Source of the DNA: Clostridiales bacterium
GTDB taxonomy: Bacteria; Bacillota; Clostridia; Saccharofermentanales; Saccharofermentanaceae
NCBI GenBank assembly: GCA_017620475.1
Contig: JAFZQI010000018.1
Span: 1 to 44,810, forward strand
Length of the DNA stretch: 44,810 nucleotides
Direction: 5' to 3'
Shown here: piece after piece, positions 41,527 through 44,810 of the stretch
Layout of the letters: every line of letters starts with the position of its first letter
How positions within the stretch are numbered: the first letter of the stretch is position 1
Position numbers and translations under genes: made by a program
The notes under the pieces: model-generated
Databases searched by the model: none
The model's input: only the letters and a program-made list of their open reading frames with translations
Told to the model about the DNA's origin: nothing

Positions 41527-41752
41527 CTTCTCCTTTGTTTCTCCTGTTTTTATATTTCTTTTGCAATTTCAAATGCTCTTCCTTTCCTCCGCACGGCTAC
41601 ACAAAAAAGACATCCTGGAAGTATTATATATCCAAGTTGACTGGCTAATTGGCTCCTTGGTCTGAATGAAACACAATCACGACTCCTATTTTGTGCCAGT
41701 CGTCGGTTGACATCGGTGGAAAAGTGTTGCACACCATAGATAAGAAAATACA

Positions 41753-41798
41753 GTACTTGATGATAGTTTTACTTGTCGATGGACTTCATCGTCAGGAA
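41753..41798. repeat. dispersed repeat, copy 1
   Basis: 46 bases matching 43776-43821 at about 35 of 46 ungapped positions. On the minus strand both copies encode TMKS(I/L)DK followed by a stop, so they may be the 3' ends of related genes. The rest of the 384 bases between 41527 and 41910 shows no gene. Confidence 0.4.
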
Positions 41799-41828
41799 AG
41801 CCGCCATTGACAAGTGCTTTTCGAGCAG

Positions 41829-41857
41829 TTAACTACAGATCAGGATTGTACTATAAT
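41829..41857 (+). promoter_or_regulatory. promoter of the metallophosphoesterase gene
   Basis: TTAACT (41829-41834), a 17-base spacer and TATAAT (41852-41857), about 54 bases upstream of ATG 41911. Confidence 0.55.
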
Positions 41858-41910
41858 GGTTCTTGTCATTTTTATTTGATTTACGCTATTGAGGATGGGG
41901 GAAGCGTTCT

Positions 41911-42513
41911 ATGAGCAACTGGTATGCTGCAGATACTCATTTCGGTTCGGATTCAAAAGATATCATGGTCCGTGATAACCGGCCGTTTAAGGACATTCAT
42001 GAGTATACGGAAGCGCAGGTTAGGATCTGGAATGAACAGGCATCTTCGGATGACACCATATATGTCATCGGAGATTTCTGTAACTGCGGGCCCAGGACCG
42101 AGAAGGATTTCAAAAGCGGTCTTGCCGTATCAAAGAGAATCAATGCGCATATCATCCTCATTATCGGAAACAACGAACAGCGAGCCATCGACGAGTGCTT
42201 TGACGGGTCTTTTGAAAAGTTCCGGGAATACTGCCTGACAGATCCTTCCTGCAAATTCGATGACGTTAAGCTCAATGATTACGTGGATATAAAGGGCGAG
42301 AAGTTTTTCCTGACGCATAAGCCTACTGACCACGCACCGGACTGTCAGACTTTATTCGGCCACACGCACAGATACGGCGGGCTCTGGAAGTCTTTCGGGT
42401 TTAATGTCGGCGTGGATTTAAATCACTTCAGATTGTTCAGCGATGACGACATCCTGTTTATGCTCGACAAGAAGAGAAAATACTGGGACGAGGATATGGA
42501 GATCAACAGCTGA
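41911..42513 (+). CDS. calcineurin-like metallophosphoesterase
   Basis: A 200-residue cytoplasmic metal-dependent phosphoesterase. The metal ligands are in order: Asp8 and His10 (AADTHFG), Asp55 (VIGDFC), Asn in GNNE (86-89), a His in LTHKP, and GHTHRYGG. The usual GNH(D/E) block is GNNE here, so the histidine that normally acts as proton donor is replaced by Asn. The size matches small cytosolic phosphoesterases of the YfcE/PrpE type; the substrate is unknown. GGGGGAAGCGTTCT before ATG 41911 and a good promoter mark the start. A second copy of its last 80 bases lies 2.1 kb upstream. Confidence 0.85.
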   Translation: MSNWYAADTHFGSDSKDIMVRDNRPFKDIHEYTEAQVRIWNEQASSDDTIYVIGDFCNCGPRTEKDFKSGLAVSKRINAHIILIIGNNEQRAIDECFDGSFEKFREYCLTDPSCKFDDVKLNDYVDIKGEKFFLTHKPTDHAPDCQTLFGHTHRYGGLWKSFGFNVGVDLNHFRLFSDDDILFMLDKKRKYWDEDMEINS

Positions 42514-42537
42514 TCCGGTCCGTTTTTTTCAGATATT

Positions 42538-43656
42538 TCATTTGCAGAGCAGAAAAGTTATTAAACAAGCAACTGCTGCTATTCCCAGATAGATCAGCAG
42601 GCATTTAATTTTCTCACTGTTATAAGTTATTTCATAATCTACTTCCCCATTATTCTGACGAGTAGAAATCATTTCCGAGGCTACTTCCCCCGTGTTTCCG
42701 TTTATTGCGACATCGTATTTTTTGCCTTTGTAATTGACCGAAGCAAGATAGAACGGAGCAAGTATGTATTTATAGTAGGTATTACCATATTCGGTCTCAA
42801 AAAAGCAGTTCTTATATTTGACGCCTTTAAATTCCCGTAACGCATATTTAGGAATTGCTGTATTCAGTTTTTCGGTTATATTTTGCCGGGCTATTTCATT
42901 AGCATGGTTAAGTGTCATTGAACATCGTTCTGCATAGTATCCGGCTAAGTAATCAGGATGAAAAGGAAGTACGGATGACGGATGAAATTCTGTGATTCTG
43001 TTTATCTGACTGTTCTGTATCTTTGAACTGGCAAATACCGTAACGCCGGAAAAAGAGCCTTTGTAGGTTCCACTGCGGGCTTTGTAACGAATATCACCAT
43101 CGCTGTCGCGATAACCGATCTCGATCAGATAATCAGATACAATATCGGAATCGAAACTGAAATAAGGAAGATAAACAGGAACCAGATTCTCAAGGGCATA
43201 TTGTTCTGTGTCCAGAGTATACAGACTACTCTTCAGATGTTTGTAAAAAGCCGCTTTTGCTCCATTTTTATCTATAGAAAAAGGAATAATTCCGTTGGGG
43301 CTCATAATGCTTCCGGTTCTGGCAACAGAAACAATGTTTGTGGAACCGCAGAACGGACAGGAGCCAGATACCTGCACGGAATTATAGATCAATTCAGCTC
43401 CGCAGTTGTCGCATGAAAGAAGCTTGCATTTATCTCCCGGTGTTCCTCTGTTAGAGTTAAGTATTTCTTTGTATGCTATGCCCTTGACCTTGACATCATC
43501 ATTCGTCCCGTAAGATATCGTTTCGTACTTTTGACAAAGAGAACAATGCAATTTCCCGGCACTTGGATCATATGTAAGGGTGCCACCGCAATTCGGACAT
43601 TTGCGCTCATTCCCGGGTATGGTGGATGTCTTTCTCAAACCGTTATCATCTGCCAT
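42538..43656 (-). CDS. multi-zinc-ribbon membrane protein (TFIIB-type ribbon family)
   Basis: A 372-residue protein. Four CxxC knuckles lie in the first 100 residues (CPNC, CSLC, CDNC, CPFC), forming two zinc ribbons. The middle domain continues from PNGIIPFSIDKN through FDSDIVSDYLIEIGYRD and NGNTGEV, and the C-terminus has a membrane segment (about 350-368) ending LLCK. Proteins of this type are often labelled TFIIB-type zinc-ribbon proteins and are unrelated to transcription in function as far as known. It is a full-length paralogue of 16056-17000. TAGGAG lies a few bases before ATG 43656; TATAAT at 43697-43702 gives a promoter. Confidence 0.75.
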   Translation of the reverse strand: MADDNGLRKTSTIPGNERKCPNCGGTLTYDPSAGKLHCSLCQKYETISYGTNDDVKVKGIAYKEILNSNRGTPGDKCKLLSCDNCGAELIYNSVQVSGSCPFCGSTNIVSVARTGSIMSPNGIIPFSIDKNGAKAAFYKHLKSSLYTLDTEQYALENLVPVYLPYFSFDSDIVSDYLIEIGYRDSDGDIRYKARSGTYKGSFSGVTVFASSKIQNSQINRITEFHPSSVLPFHPDYLAGYYAERCSMTLNHANEIARQNITEKLNTAIPKYALREFKGVKYKNCFFETEYGNTYYKYILAPFYLASVNYKGKKYDVAINGNTGEVASEMISTRQNNGEVDYEITYNSEKIKCLLIYLGIAAVACLITFLLCK

Positions 43657-43696
43657 ATGTAACTCCTAACCCATTTCTAACCAACCAGATACATTT

Positions 43697-43702
43697 ATTA
43701 TA
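43697..43702 (-). promoter_or_regulatory. -10 box of the multi-zinc-ribbon gene
   Basis: TATAAT on the minus strand, 41 bases before ATG 43656, with TTTCTG 18 bases further upstream as a weak -35. Confidence 0.45.
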
Positions 43703-43727
43703 GCAGAGGCATTACCATTACAGAAAA

Positions 43728-43770
43728 CAAAAGACACTTCTTGAAATAAACTTTCAGGAAGTGTCTTTTG
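43728..43770 (-). terminator. terminator hairpin of the surface protein gene
   Basis: CAAAAGACACTTC (43728-43740) and GAAGTGTCTTTTG (43758-43770) form a perfect 13-bp stem, extended inside by TGAAA/TTTCA. On the minus strand it is followed by T-rich sequence (TTTTG TTTTC). It lies about 125 bases after the stop of the surface protein and before the -10 box of the zinc-ribbon gene. Confidence 0.7.
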
Positions 43771-43775
43771 AATTA

Positions 43776-43821
43776 GTACTTGGTAATGGTTTTACTTATC
43801 CAAACTCTTCATCGTCGGGAG
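43776..43821. repeat. dispersed repeat, copy 2
   Basis: Counterpart of 41753-41798. On the minus strand it ends a short open frame (FPNHFGFLPTMKSLDK) that stops at TAA near 43797. It lies between the surface protein stop and the terminator. Confidence 0.4.
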
Positions 43822-43894
43822 GAACCCAAAATGGTTAGGAAATAATCTTGCTCGTTTCTCGGTACGTTTAATTCGAGATTTTATGCATTACCGC

Positions 43895-44810
43895 TTACTG
43901 TGCGCACTTTCTCTTCTTTCTCTCGAAAAGCACCACTCCGAACAATGCTCCGGAAGCAACAAAGCAGAGTACTGCTGCGCCGATATACTTGCTTGTAGTC
44001 TCGCCTGTGATCGGGACAGCGGTCGTTGTGACGGTCTCTTTATCCTTGAGTGTGACCGAAGTTACTGCCGTTCCGTCCTTGAATGTGACAGTAATCGTAT
44101 GACCGCCCTTGCTGAGGCTCTCAAGTGTTGATCCCTTGATCGTTACGACAGTGCTTCCTGCTACTGCGGTATAATCCGTTCCGTTAACGAGATCTTTGTC
44201 ATCGATCTTTACGCCCGTGAAGTAATCGATACAATGCTCATCATCTTCGCTGCGCTTTACGGTAACAACGATATCGCCTTCTGTCCATGTACCATTTGCT
44301 CCGCTTACTACCGTATAGTAGATCGTACCCGGAGCAGGGGATTCTGTCCACTTGGCATAGATCGTTGTATCGGCAGTAATAGCAGTATTGAAATCAAACG
44401 CTGCAGTGAATGTTGCATCCTGATACCAGCCGTCGAAAGTATATCCTTCCTTTGTAGGATCAGTATCAGGCTTTTCTGCTTTACTTCCGTCTGCAACAGT
44501 CTGAGAAGCTGCAGCACTTCCACCGTTGGTATTGAAAGTTACTGTAAATGTTGTAGGTGTTACAGCCGAAATACTTACATCGTATGTTGTTGTCTGGCCT
44601 TCATAAGTAATAGTAAGTGTCTGGCTTGCAGCAGCTGCAGATGAATCGAAGCCGCTGACCATTGCTGCTGTTACAGGGATCGTATTGCTTGAGCCGTCTG
44701 AATATTCGACCTTGATCTCCATACCGCTTACATCAAGACTATCGCCTACCGTATATGCTGTCTTGCCGGGTGTAGCAATAGAAATAGCCGTAACTGTTAC
44801 TGCCGAAATA
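43895..44810 (-). CDS. C-terminal part of a large repetitive surface protein (partial)
   Basis: The gene runs off the right edge; 304 C-terminal codons are visible, and the frame stays open to 44810, upstream of the ATG at 44722. Domains from the N-terminal side: a bacterial Ig-like module (TVGDSLDVSGMEIKVEYSDG, then TAAMVSGFDSS), a Listeria-Bacteroides type repeat (FNTNGGSAAASQTVADGS, GYTFDGWYQDATF, IYAKW), an X2-like module (FTGVKIDDKDLVNGTDY), and a sorting-type C-terminus: VPITGE, a membrane segment and KKRK. VPITG fits a variant LPXTG sortase signal, so the protein is probably wall-anchored. Ala/Thr-rich sequence and modular domains suggest adhesin or S-layer-type roles. Confidence 0.85.
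   Translation of the reverse strand, partial: ISAVTVTAISIATPGKTAYTVGDSLDVSGMEIKVEYSDGSSNTIPVTAAMVSGFDSSAAAASQTLTITYEGQTTTYDVSISAVTPTTFTVTFNTNGGSAAASQTVADGSKAEKPDTDPTKEGYTFDGWYQDATFTAAFDFNTAITADTTIYAKWTESPAPGTIYYTVVSGANGTWTEGDIVVTVKRSEDDEHCIDYFTGVKIDDKDLVNGTDYTAVAGSTVVTIKGSTLESLSKGGHTITVTFKDGTAVTSVTLKDKETVTTTAVPITGETTSKYIGAAVLCFVASGALFGVVLFERKKRKCAQ

Noticed and set aside
36508..41910. An intact insertion sequence or genomic island behind the gene fragments
   Set aside because: No transposase or integrase of recognisable family, no terminal inverted repeats, no tRNA and no direct target repeats were seen; only fragments and a weak dispersed repeat.
1..44810. CRISPR arrays, tRNA or rRNA genes and known riboswitches
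   Set aside because: No regularly spaced repeats, cloverleaf-like sequences, rRNA signatures or riboswitch core motifs were found by eye on either strand.

Overview
The window looks like chromosomal DNA of a Gram-positive, low-to-mid GC Clostridia-type bacterium, probably a gut or rumen Lachnospiraceae-like species. This is inferred from strong AGGAGG-type ribosome binding sites, TTG and GTG starts, TGnTATAAT extended -10 promoters, lipobox lipoproteins, a sortase-like surface anchor and the mix of protein families. No rRNA, tRNA, CRISPR array or intact insertion sequence is visible.

Region 1 (1-10.4 kb). After the tail of an upstream gene and an alpha/beta hydrolase comes a tight six-gene minus-strand operon (7482 down to 1126). 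It encodes a DltA-like amino acid adenylation enzyme, a fold-III PLP decarboxylase, a DltC-like acyl carrier protein, an MBOAT acyltransferase, a DltD-like SGNH protein and a YdcF/DUF218 membrane protein. This matches the plan of the teichoic acid D-alanylation (dlt) system but adds a decarboxylase of the BtrK/PvsE type, so the group transferred to the cell surface may not be D-alanine. It is the best candidate in the window for an undescribed system. A divergent gene encodes a secreted CAP-domain protein with four fibronectin type III domains.

Region 2 (9.9-24.4 kb). A minus-strand run (17185 to 10492) holds a small membrane protein, a zinc-ribbon-derived membrane protein, a lipoprotein, another membrane protein, a hybrid histidine kinase, a GrpB-family protein and a U32-like protein. 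Next come a YtrA/YtrB-like GntR-ABC operon whose third gene is frameshifted, glycerate kinase, DUF1648 and DUF3592 membrane proteins, a short-chain dehydrogenase and unknown membrane proteins.

Region 3 (24.4-36.5 kb). This holds mostly single genes: alpha/beta hydrolase, GNAT acetyltransferase, SfsA, a WapI-like protein, a MATE transporter, a class C26 amidotransferase joined to an HAD remnant, a membrane-anchored class A beta-lactamase-like protein, a truncated PNPOx gene, a lipoprotein, a methyltransferase, a nitroreductase-fold protein and several very small membrane proteins, two of them under 60 residues. Many are preceded by a TGnTATAAT box, often in divergent pairs.

Region 4 (36.5-44.8 kb). 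A large ABC-type solute-binding lipoprotein is flanked by regulator remnants. A graveyard of fragments (36.7-37.0 and 39.6-41.5 kb) includes truncated XRE and AraC regulators, a 3' copy of a downstream phosphoesterase gene, a DUF1349 tail and frameshifted small genes. The window ends with an intact metallophosphoesterase, a multi-zinc-ribbon membrane protein and the C-terminal part of a large surface protein that runs off the right edge.
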